Origin: Candidatus Faecalibacterium faecipullorum
Lineage (GTDB): Bacteria > Bacillota > Clostridia > Oscillospirales > Ruminococcaceae
Assembly: GCA_019118985.1 (NCBI GenBank)
Contig: DWXX01000080.1
Location: 1 to 49,784, forward strand
DNA: 49,784 nucleotides
Direction: 5' to 3'
Both the position numbers and the translations under genes were made by a program. Positions within the stretch are counted from its first letter, which is position 1; each line of letters opens with the position of its first letter. This document shows, piece by piece, positions 16,302-24,964 of this stretch. The notes below the pieces were generated by a model. The model worked only from the letters and a program-made list of their open reading frames with translations. It ran no database searches and was not told the DNA's origin.

Positions 16302-17204
16302 ATGTTCGACATCATAACCGACAGCGCCTGCGACCTGACCGACCAGCAGGTGCGGCAGCTGCGGCTGACGGTGGTGCCCTTTTACGTCTCGACCGACGGG
16401 GAGCACTACCTGAAAGAAGGGCAGGAGATGCCTGTGCGGGAGTTCTACCAGTTCATGGTGGACCACCCCGAGGTGCTGCCCAAGACCAGCCTGCCCTCGC
16501 TGGAGGATTATGAGACGGTCTTTCGCGCCAAGGCGGCCGAGGGGCGCCCGGCGCTCTGCCTGTGCTTCACCGGCAAGATGAGCGGCGGGGTGGGCAGCGC
16601 CCGCAACGCCCGCGCGCTTGTGCTGGAGGACTACCCCGACGCCGTCATCGAGGTGGTGGACACCGCCGCCGCCACCGTCAGCGAGGGGGCGACGGTGCTG
16701 AACGCCGCCGCCATGCGGGACGCCGGCTGCACCCTGGCCGAGACCCTGACCTGGCTGGAGGGCACCCGCCCCACCAACCAGATCTTCTTCACGGTGGGCA
16801 ACCTCGACTACCTGATCAAGGGCGGGCGGATCGGCAAGGTGACCGGCCGGGCTGCCAACTTTTTGAACGTCAAGCCGATGATCCACTTCGCCGAAGGGGA
16901 GATATTCTCGGGCGGGATGGCCCGCGGCCGCCAAAAGAGCATGGAGAAGGCCATCGACCAGCTGCTGGGCTACCTGGCCGACCGCAACGCCGACCCCGAC
17001 GACTACCGCATCATCGCCGGCTACGGCTACGACGCCGACGAGGGCCGCCGCTTCTGGATGCAGCTGCGGGCCGCGCTGCGGGCCAAGTACCCCTCCAGCG
17101 CCTGCGAGGCGGAGCTGCTGCAGATCGGCGCGACCATCGCCGTCCACACCGGGCCCTACGCCCTGGGCGTGGGCGTCGCCCGCCGCTGGAAACCCAAGCC
17201 GTAA
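16302..17204 (+). CDS. DegV family fatty-acid-binding protein
   Basis: A 300-residue DegV/FakB-type protein. The family binds a fatty acid in a two-lobed fold and hands it to the FakA kinase for phospholipid synthesis. The start IITDSACDLT, then VVPFYVS, KTSLPSLEDYE and the second-lobe GGRIGKVTGRAANFLNVKPM are all characteristic. GGAAGGAGG lies upstream of the ATG. No fakA gene lies nearby, so the partner is encoded elsewhere. The strong terminator at 17246-17280 follows. Confidence 0.93.
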   Translation: MFDIITDSACDLTDQQVRQLRLTVVPFYVSTDGEHYLKEGQEMPVREFYQFMVDHPEVLPKTSLPSLEDYETVFRAKAAEGRPALCLCFTGKMSGGVGSARNARALVLEDYPDAVIEVVDTAAATVSEGATVLNAAAMRDAGCTLAETLTWLEGTRPTNQIFFTVGNLDYLIKGGRIGKVTGRAANFLNVKPMIHFAEGEIFSGGMARGRQKSMEKAIDQLLGYLADRNADPDDYRIIAGYGYDADEGRRFWMQLRAALRAKYPSSACEAELLQIGATIAVHTGPYALGVGVARRWKPKP

Positions 17205-17245
17205 GCGGAGCAAAACAGCGTACATCCAATACCCATCAAACACAG

Positions 17246-17280
17246 AACCCCCGGGGCGCCAGAACGCCCCGGGGGTTTTT
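17246..17280 (+). terminator. terminator of the purA-degV unit
   Basis: ACCCCCGGGGCG pairs with CGCCCCGGGGGT over 12 bp with a short CCAGAA loop, then TTTTT. The last T is also the complement of the 3'-terminal A of the tRNA-Val CCA end. Confidence 0.93.
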
Positions 17281-17355
17281 GGTGGACGGTACAGGACTCG
17301 AACCTGTGACCTCCTGCACGTCAAGCAGATGCTCTACCAGCTGAGCTAACCGTCC
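17280..17355 (-). tRNA. tRNA-Val (anticodon GAC), CCA encoded
   Basis: On the minus strand the acceptor stem GGACGGT pairs with ACCGTCC. The D-arm GCTC-AGCTGGTA-GAGC, the anticodon stem TCTGC/GCAGG with loop TTGACGT, and the T-arm ACAGG-TTCGAGT-CCTGT are complete. The anticodon GAC (complement at 17320-17322) reads the valine codon GUC and, by wobble, GUU. The CCA end (17282-17280) is encoded in DNA. Confidence 0.97.
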
Positions 17356-17438
17356 AGATACACACCGCACACGTACAGTTCACACACAACACAACAAAAC
17401 GAAAAGAGGAAAAACATACTGTGCGGTGCGGCTTAGTT

Positions 17439-17467
17439 ATGATACCACACCCGGGGCCGGATTGCAA
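17439..17467 (-). promoter_or_regulatory. likely promoter of tRNA-Val
   Basis: TTGCAA (17467-17462), 17 bases, TATCAT (17444-17439) on the minus strand. The start would lie about 75 bases upstream of the mature tRNA, across an AC-rich, unstructured stretch. Confidence 0.65.
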
Positions 17468-17524
17468 GGGGGGCAAAGCAAAAAGTGCAAAAAATGAAAA
17501 ATCTGCGCCCCGCCCGGCCGCCGA

Positions 17525-17553
17525 TTGCCATTCCCGCGGCGCTGTGCTATACT
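17525..17553 (+). promoter_or_regulatory. promoter of ruvCAB
   Basis: TTGCCA (17525-17530), 17 bases, TATACT (17548-17553), about 50 bases before the ruvC start. No LexA-type box is evident. Confidence 0.75.
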
Positions 17554-17611
17554 ATTACAGTATATCCATTGATATTGCGCGCAGAAAGGCGCGCGGAAAG
17601 GCGGGCGGCAG

Positions 17612-18124
17612 GTGAGAGTTCTGGGCATCGACCCCGGCTATGCCATCGTGGGCTGGGGGGTGGTGGAATATGCGGGCAACCGCTTTGCGCCGGTGGACTA
17701 CGGCGCGGTGACCACCGCGGCGCACAGCCCCTTCGAGGTGCGGCTCGCCGAGGTCTACGACGGCGTGGCCGAGGTCATCCGCCGCACCCGGCCCGAGGCC
17801 CTCGCCATCGAGAAGCTGTTCTACCAGCACAACCAGACCACCGTCATCGGGGTGGCCGAGGCGCGGGGGGTCATCCTGCTGGCGGCCGCCCAGGCGGGGC
17901 TGCCCGTCTTTGAGTATACCCCCATGCAGGTCAAACAGGCCGTCACCGGCTACGGCAAGGCGGTCAAAAAGCAGGTGCAGGAGATGACCCGCATCCTGCT
18001 GCATCTGCCCGCCGTCCCAAAGCCCGACGACACCGCCGACGCGCTGGCCATGGCCATCACCTTCTGCCACACCAGCGCAAACCAGCTGACGCGGCTGACG
18101 GTGCGGGGCCCCGGGCCCATCTGA
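17612..18124 (+). CDS. ruvC: Holliday junction resolvase RuvC
   Basis: A 170-residue endonuclease that cuts Holliday junctions after RuvAB branch migration. It starts with GTG; the N-terminal RVLGIDPGYAIVGWG carries catalytic Asp7. ALAIEKLFYQHNQTTVIGVAEARGVI and the C-terminal KPDDTADALAMAITFCH hold the other acidic residues. Length is normal. A modest AAAGGCGGG ribosome site precedes the GTG. First gene of ruvC-ruvA-ruvB. Confidence 0.95.
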   Translation: MRVLGIDPGYAIVGWGVVEYAGNRFAPVDYGAVTTAAHSPFEVRLAEVYDGVAEVIRRTRPEALAIEKLFYQHNQTTVIGVAEARGVILLAAAQAGLPVFEYTPMQVKQAVTGYGKAVKKQVQEMTRILLHLPAVPKPDDTADALAMAITFCHTSANQLTRLTVRGPGPI

Positions 18125-18160
18125 CCGCCGGCGCGGCCTTTATCTTGAACGGAGCGTGCT

Positions 18161-18769
18161 ATGATCTATTGCCTGAGCGGTAAAGTCGTCAAAAAGACCC
18201 TGGACAGCGTGGTCATCTCCTGCGCGGGGGTGGGCTACCGCGCCCAGTGCCCGGCCAGCGTCGCCGCCGCTTTGCCCGGCGCCGGGGCCGAGGCCACCCT
18301 CTACACCGTGATGAACGTCACCGACAGCGACGTCAGCCTCTACGGCTTCGCCACCGAGGAGCAGCAGACCTGCTTTGAGCTGCTGACCGGCGTGTCGGGG
18401 GTGGGGCCGAAAGCGGGGCTCGCCATCCTCAGCGTCATGGAGCCGCAGCGGGTCTACCTGGCCGTCTCGGCGGGGGACCACAAGGCCTTCAAGGCCGCCA
18501 GCGGCGTCGGGCCCAAGCTGGCGCAGCGGATCGTGCTGGAACTGAAAGACAAAGTGGCCAAGGGCGCGGCCGGGGACGCCGTGCTGGAGGACCTGGCCGG
18601 GGTGCAGACGGCGTCTGCCGGCGCGGCCAGCGGCCAGGCCATCGCGGCGCTGGTCAGCCTGGGCTACAGCCAGAGCGAGGCCGCGGTGGCCATTTCCAAA
18701 ATAGACCCCGCGCTGCCGGTGGAGGAGATCATCCGCCAGGCGCTGCGCGGGATGGCAGGGGGGCGTTAA
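18161..18769 (+). CDS. ruvA: Holliday junction DNA helicase subunit RuvA
   Basis: A 202-residue junction-binding protein that forms the tetramer guiding RuvB. It has the N-terminal OB fold (MIYCLSGKVVKK onward), tandem helix-hairpin-helix motifs (GVSGVGPKAGLAILS and ASGVGPKLAQRIVLELKDK) and a C-terminal UBA-like domain (ALVSLGYSQSEAAVAI) that contacts RuvB. It is 36 bases after ruvC and 3 bases before ruvB. Confidence 0.95.
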   Translation: MIYCLSGKVVKKTLDSVVISCAGVGYRAQCPASVAAALPGAGAEATLYTVMNVTDSDVSLYGFATEEQQTCFELLTGVSGVGPKAGLAILSVMEPQRVYLAVSAGDHKAFKAASGVGPKLAQRIVLELKDKVAKGAAGDAVLEDLAGVQTASAGAASGQAIAALVSLGYSQSEAAVAISKIDPALPVEEIIRQALRGMAGGR

Positions 18770-18772
18770 ACC

Positions 18773-19825
18773 ATGCAGGACCAGACTCTCTACGGCGCGC
18801 AGATGATGCAGCCCGGCCTGACCGCCGCCGACAGCGAAGAAAATACCCTCCGCCCCCAGCGCCTCGAGGATTACATCGGGCAGGAGAAGGTCAAGCAGAA
18901 CCTGAAAGTCTACCTCGAGGCGGCCCGCCGCCGGGGCGAGCCGATGGACCACGTCCTGCTCTACGGCCCGCCGGGCCTGGGCAAGACGACCCTGGCCGGC
19001 ATCATCGCCAACGAGATGGGGGTGCAGATACGGATCACCTCCGGCCCCGCCATCGAAAAGCCGGGGGACCTGGCCGCCCTGCTGACCAACCTGCAGGAAG
19101 GGGACGTGCTGTTCATCGACGAGATACACCGGCTGTCCCGCCAGGTGGAGGAGGTGCTCTACCCCGCGCTGGAGGACTACGCCCTCGACATCATCATCGG
19201 CAAGGGGCCCAGCGCCCAGAGCATCCGGATCAACCTGCCCCGCTTTACGCTGGTGGGGGCCACCACCCGCGCCGGGCAGCTGACCGGGCCGCTGCGCGAC
19301 CGCTTCGGCGTGCTGCTCAAGCTGGAGCTGTACAGCCCCGACGAGCTGGCCCGCATCATCAGCCGGTCGGCCGGCATCCTCGACCAGCCCATCACCCCCG
19401 AGGGCGCTCTCGAGCTGGCCAAGCGCAGCCGCGGCACCCCCCGGGTGGCCAACCGCTTTTTGAAGCGTGTGCGGGACTTCGCCACCGTTCTGGGGGACGG
19501 CGTCATCGACCGGGACGTCTGCCTGATGGCCCTGCGCCGGATGGACGTCGACGCTTTGGGCCTGGACGAGCTGGACCGCAGCCTGCTGCGGGCCATCATC
19601 GAGATGTACGGCGGCGGGCCGGTGGGCCTTGAGACCCTGGCCGCGGCCCTCGGCGAAGAGGCGGTCACCCTCGAGGACCTGTGCGAGCCGTATCTGATGC
19701 AGATGGGCTTTCTGACCCGGACCCCGCGGGGCCGCTGCGTCACCCACCTGGCCTACGAGCATCTGGGGATGCGCCCGCCCGAATCTGACGACGGGGCGGA
19801 CAGCGGGCAGCAGACCATGTTCTGA
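18773..19825 (+). CDS. ruvB: Holliday junction DNA helicase motor RuvB
   Basis: A 350-residue AAA+ motor that drives branch migration. LRPQRLEDYIGQEKVKQNL, Walker A GPPGLGKTT, Walker B LFIDEIHRL, sensor-1 GATTRAGQLTGPLRDRFG and the C-terminal winged helix (PYLMQMGFLTRTPRGR) are in order. The start ATG lies 3 bases past ruvA, so translation is probably coupled. A C-terminal extension of about 20 acidic residues follows the winged helix. Confidence 0.96.
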   Translation: MQDQTLYGAQMMQPGLTAADSEENTLRPQRLEDYIGQEKVKQNLKVYLEAARRRGEPMDHVLLYGPPGLGKTTLAGIIANEMGVQIRITSGPAIEKPGDLAALLTNLQEGDVLFIDEIHRLSRQVEEVLYPALEDYALDIIIGKGPSAQSIRINLPRFTLVGATTRAGQLTGPLRDRFGVLLKLELYSPDELARIISRSAGILDQPITPEGALELAKRSRGTPRVANRFLKRVRDFATVLGDGVIDRDVCLMALRRMDVDALGLDELDRSLLRAIIEMYGGGPVGLETLAAALGEEAVTLEDLCEPYLMQMGFLTRTPRGRCVTHLAYEHLGMRPPESDDGADSGQQTMF

Positions 19826-19921
19826 GCCGATAAGCATATAGATAGAGAGGGAACAGCACCCCCGCCGCGCCCTGCGGCCCGGGGTGATGCGATAGAAAGC
19901 AATAGAAGGGAACTGATGGTT

Positions 19922-21277
19922 ATGGGAAAGTATTTTGGGACCGATGGCGTCCGCGGCATCGCCGGCGCCGATCTGACCTGTGAGCTGGCCATGAAGCTGG
20001 GCCGCGGGGTGGCCGCCGTCCTGACCGACGGCAGCGGCCGCCGGCCCCGCATCCTGATCGGCAAGGACACCCGCCAGTCCGGCGATATGCTGGAGGCCGC
20101 GCTGACCGCCGGCCTGTGCAGCGTGGGCGCCGACGTCGAGGCGCTGGGCGTCCTGCCCACCCCGGCGGTGGCCTACCTGGTCACCCGGTACAAGGCGGAC
20201 GCGGGGGTGGTCATCTCGGCCTCCCACAACCCGATGGAGTTCAACGGCATCAAGGTGTTCGCCTCCACCGGCTACAAACTGCCCGACGAGGTGGAAGCGC
20301 AGATCGAAGCCCACATCGACAATGACTGCGCCGGCATCCCCCTGGCCGTCGGGGCCGGGGTGGGGCAGGTGTCCTTCCGCTCCGACGGGCTGCGGGACTA
20401 CGTCGACCACCTGTACGAGTCGGTCGGCGGGGACCTGACCGGCCTGAACATCTGCATCGACTGCGCCAACGGCGCGGCGGCGGCTGCGGCGCAGAAGCTG
20501 TTCCCCCGGCTGGGGGCCAAATGCACCTTCCTTGGCGTCACCCCGGACGGCAAGAACATCAACGACGGGGTGGGCAGCACCCACCTGGAAAAGCTGGAAC
20601 AGGCGGTGGTCGCGGGCGGCTACGACTGCGGCATCGCCTTCGACGGGGACGCCGACCGCTGCCTTGCCTGCGACGAGCTGGGCCATGAGATCGACGGCGA
20701 CAAGATCATCGCGCTGCTGTCCATGGATATGCGGGCGCGGGGCGAGCTGGACGCCGACACCGCGGTGGTGACGGTGATGTCCAACCTCGGCTTTGTTAAG
20801 TTCATGGAGGGGCAGGGCATCCGCACCGAAAAGACCGCCGTGGGCGACCGCTACGTCCTTGAGAATATGCGGGAGCACGGCTACGCCATCGGCGGCGAGC
20901 AGAGCGGCCACGTCATATTGCTGCACCACGCCACCACCGGCGACGGCGAGCTGACCGCCGGCAAGCTGCTGCGGCTGCTGGCGGCAAGCGGCAAAAAGAT
21001 GAGCGAGCTGAACGGCATCTACGCCCAGTTCCCCCAGGTGCTGGTCAATGTGGCGGCAAACGCCGCCCAGAAGGCCGCCTACAAGGAGGACGAGGTGCTG
21101 GCCGGCTTCATCGAGAACGAACAGCAGAAACTGATGGGGATGGGCCGGGTGCTGGTCCGTGTGTCGGGCACCGAGCCCAAGATCCGCGTCATGGTGGAGG
21201 GGCAGGACCTCGACGCCATCCACGCCTGCGCCGAGCGGATCGTGAACGAGATCGACCGCCGCATCCTCAAGCGGTAA
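19922..21277 (+). CDS. glmM: phosphoglucosamine mutase
   Basis: A 451-residue cytoplasmic enzyme converting glucosamine-6-phosphate to glucosamine-1-phosphate for UDP-GlcNAc and cell-wall synthesis. The start MGKYFGTDGVRGIAG, the phosphoserine loop VISASHNPMEFNGIK, the metal loop FDGDADR and the C-terminal RVSGTEPKIRVMVEG are diagnostic. Two ATGs compete: 19916 (spacing 4 from AAGGGA) and 19922 (spacing 10); I chose 19922 because the family starts with MGKYFGT. A stable hairpin (19857-19886, CACCCC/GGGGTG) without a T run lies in the 96-base gap after ruvB. Confidence 0.95.
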   Translation: MGKYFGTDGVRGIAGADLTCELAMKLGRGVAAVLTDGSGRRPRILIGKDTRQSGDMLEAALTAGLCSVGADVEALGVLPTPAVAYLVTRYKADAGVVISASHNPMEFNGIKVFASTGYKLPDEVEAQIEAHIDNDCAGIPLAVGAGVGQVSFRSDGLRDYVDHLYESVGGDLTGLNICIDCANGAAAAAAQKLFPRLGAKCTFLGVTPDGKNINDGVGSTHLEKLEQAVVAGGYDCGIAFDGDADRCLACDELGHEIDGDKIIALLSMDMRARGELDADTAVVTVMSNLGFVKFMEGQGIRTEKTAVGDRYVLENMREHGYAIGGEQSGHVILLHHATTGDGELTAGKLLRLLAASGKKMSELNGIYAQFPQVLVNVAANAAQKAAYKEDEVLAGFIENEQQKLMGMGRVLVRVSGTEPKIRVMVEGQDLDAIHACAERIVNEIDRRILKR

Positions 21278-21304
21278 ACAGAGGCAAACGGAAAGGGCAG
21301 ACCC

Positions 21305-22183
21305 ATGAGAGCAGCTGACAGCTGGAAGGATTATGAATTACTGGACGCCACCGGGGGCAACCGGCTGGAGCGGTGGGGCAGCGCCCTGCTGGTCCGCCCC
21401 GACCCCCAGGTGGTGTGGAAGACAAGGCCCCTCAGCCCCCTGTGGGCCAAAGCCGACGCGGTCTACCACCGCTCCCGCCAGGGGGGCGGCAGTTGGGAGT
21501 ACCGCCGCCCCCTGCCTGAGCGCTGGCAGATCCACTGCGGCGAGGGGGACGGCCGGCTGACCCTCATCGTCAGCCCCACCGGCTTCAAGCACACCGGCGT
21601 CTTCCCCGAGCAGGCGGTCAACTGGGCCTGGTACGGCCGCAAGATAGGCGCGGCCGGGCGGCCGGTGCGGGTGCTCAACCTGTTCGGCTACACCGGCGGG
21701 GCCACCCTGGCCTGCGCTGCGGCCGGCGCGTCGGTCTGCCACGTCGACGCCTCCAAGGGGATGGTGCAGTGGGGCAAGGAGAACGCCGCCGCCAGCGGCC
21801 TGGCCGGCCGGCCCATCCGCTGGCTGGTGGACGACTGCTCCAAGTTCGTCGCGCGGGAAAAGCGCCGCGGCAGCAGCTACGACGCCATCATCATGGACCC
21901 GCCCAGCTACGGCCGGGGCCCCGGGGGCGAGGTGTGGAAGCTGGAGGACTGTATCTACGACCTGATCTGCCAGTGCGCCGAGGTGCTCAGCGACACGCCC
22001 CTCTTCTTTGCGGTCAACAGCTACACCGCGGGGCTGTCGCCGGCGGTGATGGAGTATATCCTCAGGACCACCCTGACGCCCCGCTTCGGCGGCGTAACCA
22101 GCTGCGACGAGATCGGCCTGCCGGTCACCGCCACCGGCGGGGTGGTGCCCTGCGGCTCCACCGCCATCTGGGAGCAGCCGTGA
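21305..22183 (+). CDS. class I SAM-dependent methyltransferase, RlmI/RlmK-like
   Basis: A 292-residue protein related to the methyltransferase half of RlmI/RlmK-type 23S rRNA cytosine/guanine methyltransferases (COG1092). Motif I is NLFGYTGGATLACAAAGA, the acidic motif CHVDASKGM, and motif IV DPPSYGRGPGGEVWKLE. TGVFPEQAVNW precedes motif I as in that group. The N-terminal PUA domain of RlmI is missing, so the exact substrate is uncertain. GGAAAGGG precedes the ATG, 27 bases after glmM. Confidence 0.85.
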   Translation: MRAADSWKDYELLDATGGNRLERWGSALLVRPDPQVVWKTRPLSPLWAKADAVYHRSRQGGGSWEYRRPLPERWQIHCGEGDGRLTLIVSPTGFKHTGVFPEQAVNWAWYGRKIGAAGRPVRVLNLFGYTGGATLACAAAGASVCHVDASKGMVQWGKENAAASGLAGRPIRWLVDDCSKFVAREKRRGSSYDAIIMDPPSYGRGPGGEVWKLEDCIYDLICQCAEVLSDTPLFFAVNSYTAGLSPAVMEYILRTTLTPRFGGVTSCDEIGLPVTATGGVVPCGSTAIWEQP

Positions 22184-22250
22184 CCACCCATACAGAGCAT
22201 GGGGCGCAGCCCGGCACCGGACGGGCGCGCCACCTGGAAAGAGACTGAAC

Positions 22251-23090
22251 ATGAATGAAATGATCCTGGAGGCAAAAGACCTCCATTTCCGCTACGACCC
22301 GGACGGGTCGGCCTGGGCGCTGGACGGGGTGACCACCCGGGTGCGCCGGGGCGAGTTTGTGGCGGTGCTGGGGGCCAACGGCTGCGGCAAGAGCACCCTG
22401 GCCAAGCACTTCAACGCCATCCTGCTGCCCGAACAGGGCGCCGTCACCGTCGAGGGGATGGACACCGCCGACGACGACAAGCTCTACGACATCCGCCAGA
22501 AGGTGGGGATGGTCTTTCAGAACCCGGACAACCAGATCGTCGCCACCGTGGTGGAGGAGGACGTGGCCTTCGCCCTGGAAAACCTGGGCGTGCCCACCCC
22601 CGAGATGCGCCGCCGCATCGACGACGCCATGAAGATGACCGGCATCTATGAGCTGCGCCACCGCGCCCCCCACAACCTCTCGGGCGGGCAGAAGCAGCGG
22701 GTGGCCATCGCCGGCATCGTGGCCATGAGCCCCGACTGCATCGTGTTGGACGAGGCCACCGCCATGCTCGACCCCCGCGGGCGGGAGCAGGTCATGCAGA
22801 CCATCCACCGCCTCAACCGGGATATGGGCATCACGGTGGTGGCCATCACCCACTATATGGAGGAGGCCGCCCGGGCCGACCGGGTCATCGTCATGAGCCG
22901 GGGCCGCATCGTCATGGAGGGCACCCCCACCGAGGTGTTCAGCCGGACGGAGGAAGTCCGCGCGCTCCACCTCGACGTGCCCCAGGCCGCCGAGCTGCGG
23001 GACGAGCTGGTCAAGGCCGGCATCCCCATGTCCGAGGGCATCATCGACCCGGGGGCCTGCGCACAGGCCCTCTATGAGCTGCTCAAGTGA
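22251..23090 (+). CDS. ecfA1: energy-coupling factor transporter ATPase EcfA1
   Basis: A 279-residue ATPase of the group II ECF module, which energises uptake of vitamins or metals through exchangeable S components. Walker A GANGCGKST, signature LSGGQKQRVAIAG, Walker B CIVLDEATAMLDP and a C-terminal domain of about 50 residues typical of EcfA are present. GMVFQNPDNQIVATVVEEDVAF is the EcfA1 Q-loop form. It precedes ecfA2 and ecfT in the conserved order. The ribosome site (GGAAAGAG) is modest. Confidence 0.95.
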   Translation: MNEMILEAKDLHFRYDPDGSAWALDGVTTRVRRGEFVAVLGANGCGKSTLAKHFNAILLPEQGAVTVEGMDTADDDKLYDIRQKVGMVFQNPDNQIVATVVEEDVAFALENLGVPTPEMRRRIDDAMKMTGIYELRHRAPHNLSGGQKQRVAIAGIVAMSPDCIVLDEATAMLDPRGREQVMQTIHRLNRDMGITVVAITHYMEEAARADRVIVMSRGRIVMEGTPTEVFSRTEEVRALHLDVPQAAELRDELVKAGIPMSEGIIDPGACAQALYELLK

Positions 23091-23103
23091 GGGGAGGGCG
23101 GAT

Positions 23104-24048
23104 ATGGCAAGCATCATCAAGGTAGAGGACCTGTCCTACGTCTACAACCCCGGCATGCCCGGCGCGGTGACCGCCCTCGAGCACGTCAGCTTCGAGGTGG
23201 AAGAAGGGGACTTCGTCGGCATCATCGGGGCCACCGGCTCGGGCAAGAGCACCCTCATCGGCCATATGAACGGCCTGAACAGGCCCACCAGCGGCCGCAT
23301 TGTGATCGACGGGCGGGACGTCTGGGCCGACCCGTCCAAAATACGGGACTTCCGCTTTCTGACCGGGCTGGTCTTCCAGTACCCGGAGTATCAGCTGTTT
23401 GAAGAGACCTGCTACAAGGACATCGCCTTCGGGCCCAAAAACATGGGCCTGGACGAGCAGGAGGTGGACCGCCGCGTCCGCGAGGCCGCACGCTTTGTGG
23501 GCCTGGACGAGGCGCTGCTTGACCGCAGCCCCTTCGAGCTGTCGGGCGGGCAGAAGCGGCGGGTGGCGGTGGCCGGCGTTATGGCCATGGAGCCCCGCAT
23601 CCTGGTGCTGGACGAGCCCGCCGCCGGCCTTGACCCCGAAGGGCGGGACTCCATCCTCTCGGCCATCAAGCGGTACCACAAGGACACCGGCACCACCGTG
23701 CTGCTGGTGTCCCACAGCATGGAGGACATCGCCCGCTACGCCGACAAGGTGCTGGTGATGGCGGCCAAGCACGTCGCCATGTACGACACGGTGGAAAACG
23801 TCTTTGCCCGCGCGCAGGAGCTGCTGGCCCTCGGGCTGTCGGTGCCGCAGGTGACCAAGATCTTCTTGAAGCTGCGGCAGATGGGCATCGATGTCCCCGC
23901 CGACGTCTACACCATCCCCTATGCGGTGAAAAAGATCGTCGAGGCCAAGGCCCGCCATGACGCCGGCGAAAGCCTCGAGCTGCCCCGCCCGGCCGGCGCG
24001 CCGCAGCCAAAACAGCCCGAACGGCAGGAAGGGGGCGCAGCCGAATGA
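23104..24048 (+). CDS. ecfA2: energy-coupling factor transporter ATPase EcfA2
   Basis: A 314-residue second ATPase of the ECF module. Walker A GATGSGKST, Q-loop VFQYPEYQLFEETCYKDIAF, signature LSGGQKRRVAVAG and Walker B LVLDEPAAGLDPEG identify EcfA2. I chose the ATG at 23104: GAGGGGAGGG precedes it, while an upstream in-frame ATG lies inside ecfA1. A Pro/Gln-rich tail of about 25 residues follows the domain. The last four bases overlap the ecfT start. Confidence 0.95.
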   Translation: MASIIKVEDLSYVYNPGMPGAVTALEHVSFEVEEGDFVGIIGATGSGKSTLIGHMNGLNRPTSGRIVIDGRDVWADPSKIRDFRFLTGLVFQYPEYQLFEETCYKDIAFGPKNMGLDEQEVDRRVREAARFVGLDEALLDRSPFELSGGQKRRVAVAGVMAMEPRILVLDEPAAGLDPEGRDSILSAIKRYHKDTGTTVLLVSHSMEDIARYADKVLVMAAKHVAMYDTVENVFARAQELLALGLSVPQVTKIFLKLRQMGIDVPADVYTIPYAVKKIVEAKARHDAGESLELPRPAGAPQPKQPERQEGGAAE

Positions 24049-24860
24049 TCCGTGACATCACCATCGGGCAGCACTTCCCGGGCAACAGCCTGGTCCACCG
24101 CTTTGACCCGCGGATGAAGCTGGTGCTGACCATTGCCTATATCGCCGTGCTGTTCGCAGCCTCCAACCCGCTGGGGCTGGCGCTGTCGGTCGTCTTTCTG
24201 GGGGCGATGTACGGGGTGGCCAGGATCCCCCTCAAGATGATCCTGCGCAGCCTCAAGCCCATTCTGCCCATCATCCTCTTCACCGCGGTGCTGAACATCT
24301 TCTTTGTCAGCGGCGAGGGGGCGCCCCTTTTCCAGTGGGGGGTTATCTCCATCTACGCCGAGGGGGTCAAGTACGCGGCGGTGATGGCGGTGCGGGTGGC
24401 CGCCCTGATCGCAGGGTCCAGCCTTTTGACCTACACCACCAGCCCCATCGTCCTGACCGACGCCATCGAGGCGCTGCTGCGCCCGCTGAACAGGCTGCAC
24501 TTCCCGGTGCACGAACTGGCCATGATGATGAGCATCGCCCTGCGGTTCATCCCCACCCTGATCGAGGAGACCGACAAGATCATGAACGCCCAGAAGGCCC
24601 GCGGCGCCATGCTGGACACCGGCAAGCTGACCGACCGGGTCAAGGCGCTGGTGCCGGTGCTGATCCCGCTGTTCATCTCGGCCTTCCGCCGCGCCGACGA
24701 GCTGGCCATGGCCATGGAGTGCCGCTGCTACCGCGGGGGCGAGGGGCGCACCCGGCTCAAGGTGCTGCGCTGCTGCGGGCAGGACTATATCGACCTTGCG
24801 TTCTGCATCCTCTGCTTTGGGGTGATCCTGGCCTCGCGGCTGGTCTTCCCTGATTTCTGA
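24045..24860 (+). CDS. ecfT: energy-coupling factor transmembrane protein EcfT
   Basis: A 271-residue membrane scaffold linking the two ATPases to S components. HRFDPRMKLVLTIAYI at the N-terminus and the two Ala/Cys-Arg-Gly coupling-helix motifs (QKARGAM and ECRCYRGG) are visible. No S component is encoded nearby, which fits a shared group II module serving several dispersed S proteins. Overlap ATGA with ecfA2. A terminator lies just after the gene. Confidence 0.95.
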   Translation: MIRDITIGQHFPGNSLVHRFDPRMKLVLTIAYIAVLFAASNPLGLALSVVFLGAMYGVARIPLKMILRSLKPILPIILFTAVLNIFFVSGEGAPLFQWGVISIYAEGVKYAAVMAVRVAALIAGSSLLTYTTSPIVLTDAIEALLRPLNRLHFPVHELAMMMSIALRFIPTLIEETDKIMNAQKARGAMLDTGKLTDRVKALVPVLIPLFISAFRRADELAMAMECRCYRGGEGRTRLKVLRCCGQDYIDLAFCILCFGVILASRLVFPDF

Positions 24861-24872
24861 ACGAATACGCCA

Positions 24873-24906
24873 CAGGGCCCCGGGGGCTGCCCCGGCGGCC
24901 CTTTCC
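24873..24906 (+). terminator. probable terminator after ecfT
   Basis: AGGGCCCCGGGG pairs with CCCCGGCGGCCCT around a GCTG loop with one bulge. The tail TTTCCCTGTCTTTT is only partly T-rich, so termination may be incomplete. Confidence 0.65.
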
Positions 24907-24964
24907 CTGTCTTTTCCGCCGTTTCGACGGGGCGGCATGGTATGGTGAAAGGAGGCGCAGCCCC

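Noticed and set aside
14952..17324. A 790-codon minus-strand open frame opposite purA and degV.
   Set aside because: Same type of high-GC shadow; it even runs through the tRNA-Val gene.
19857..19886. Hairpin before glmM considered as a terminator or glmS-type ribozyme.
   Set aside because: No T run follows, and size and sequence do not fit the ribozyme; kept only as a note under glmM.
18140..21223. A 1027-codon minus-strand open frame opposite ruvA, ruvB and glmM.
   Set aside because: All three plus-strand genes have complete family motifs; the antisense product is low-complexity Gly/His/Val-rich sequence with no motif.
22251..24860. An S component for the ECF transporter near ecfA1-ecfA2-ecfT.
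   Set aside because: No small hydrophobic six-helix gene of that type lies next to the module; the S proteins must be elsewhere.
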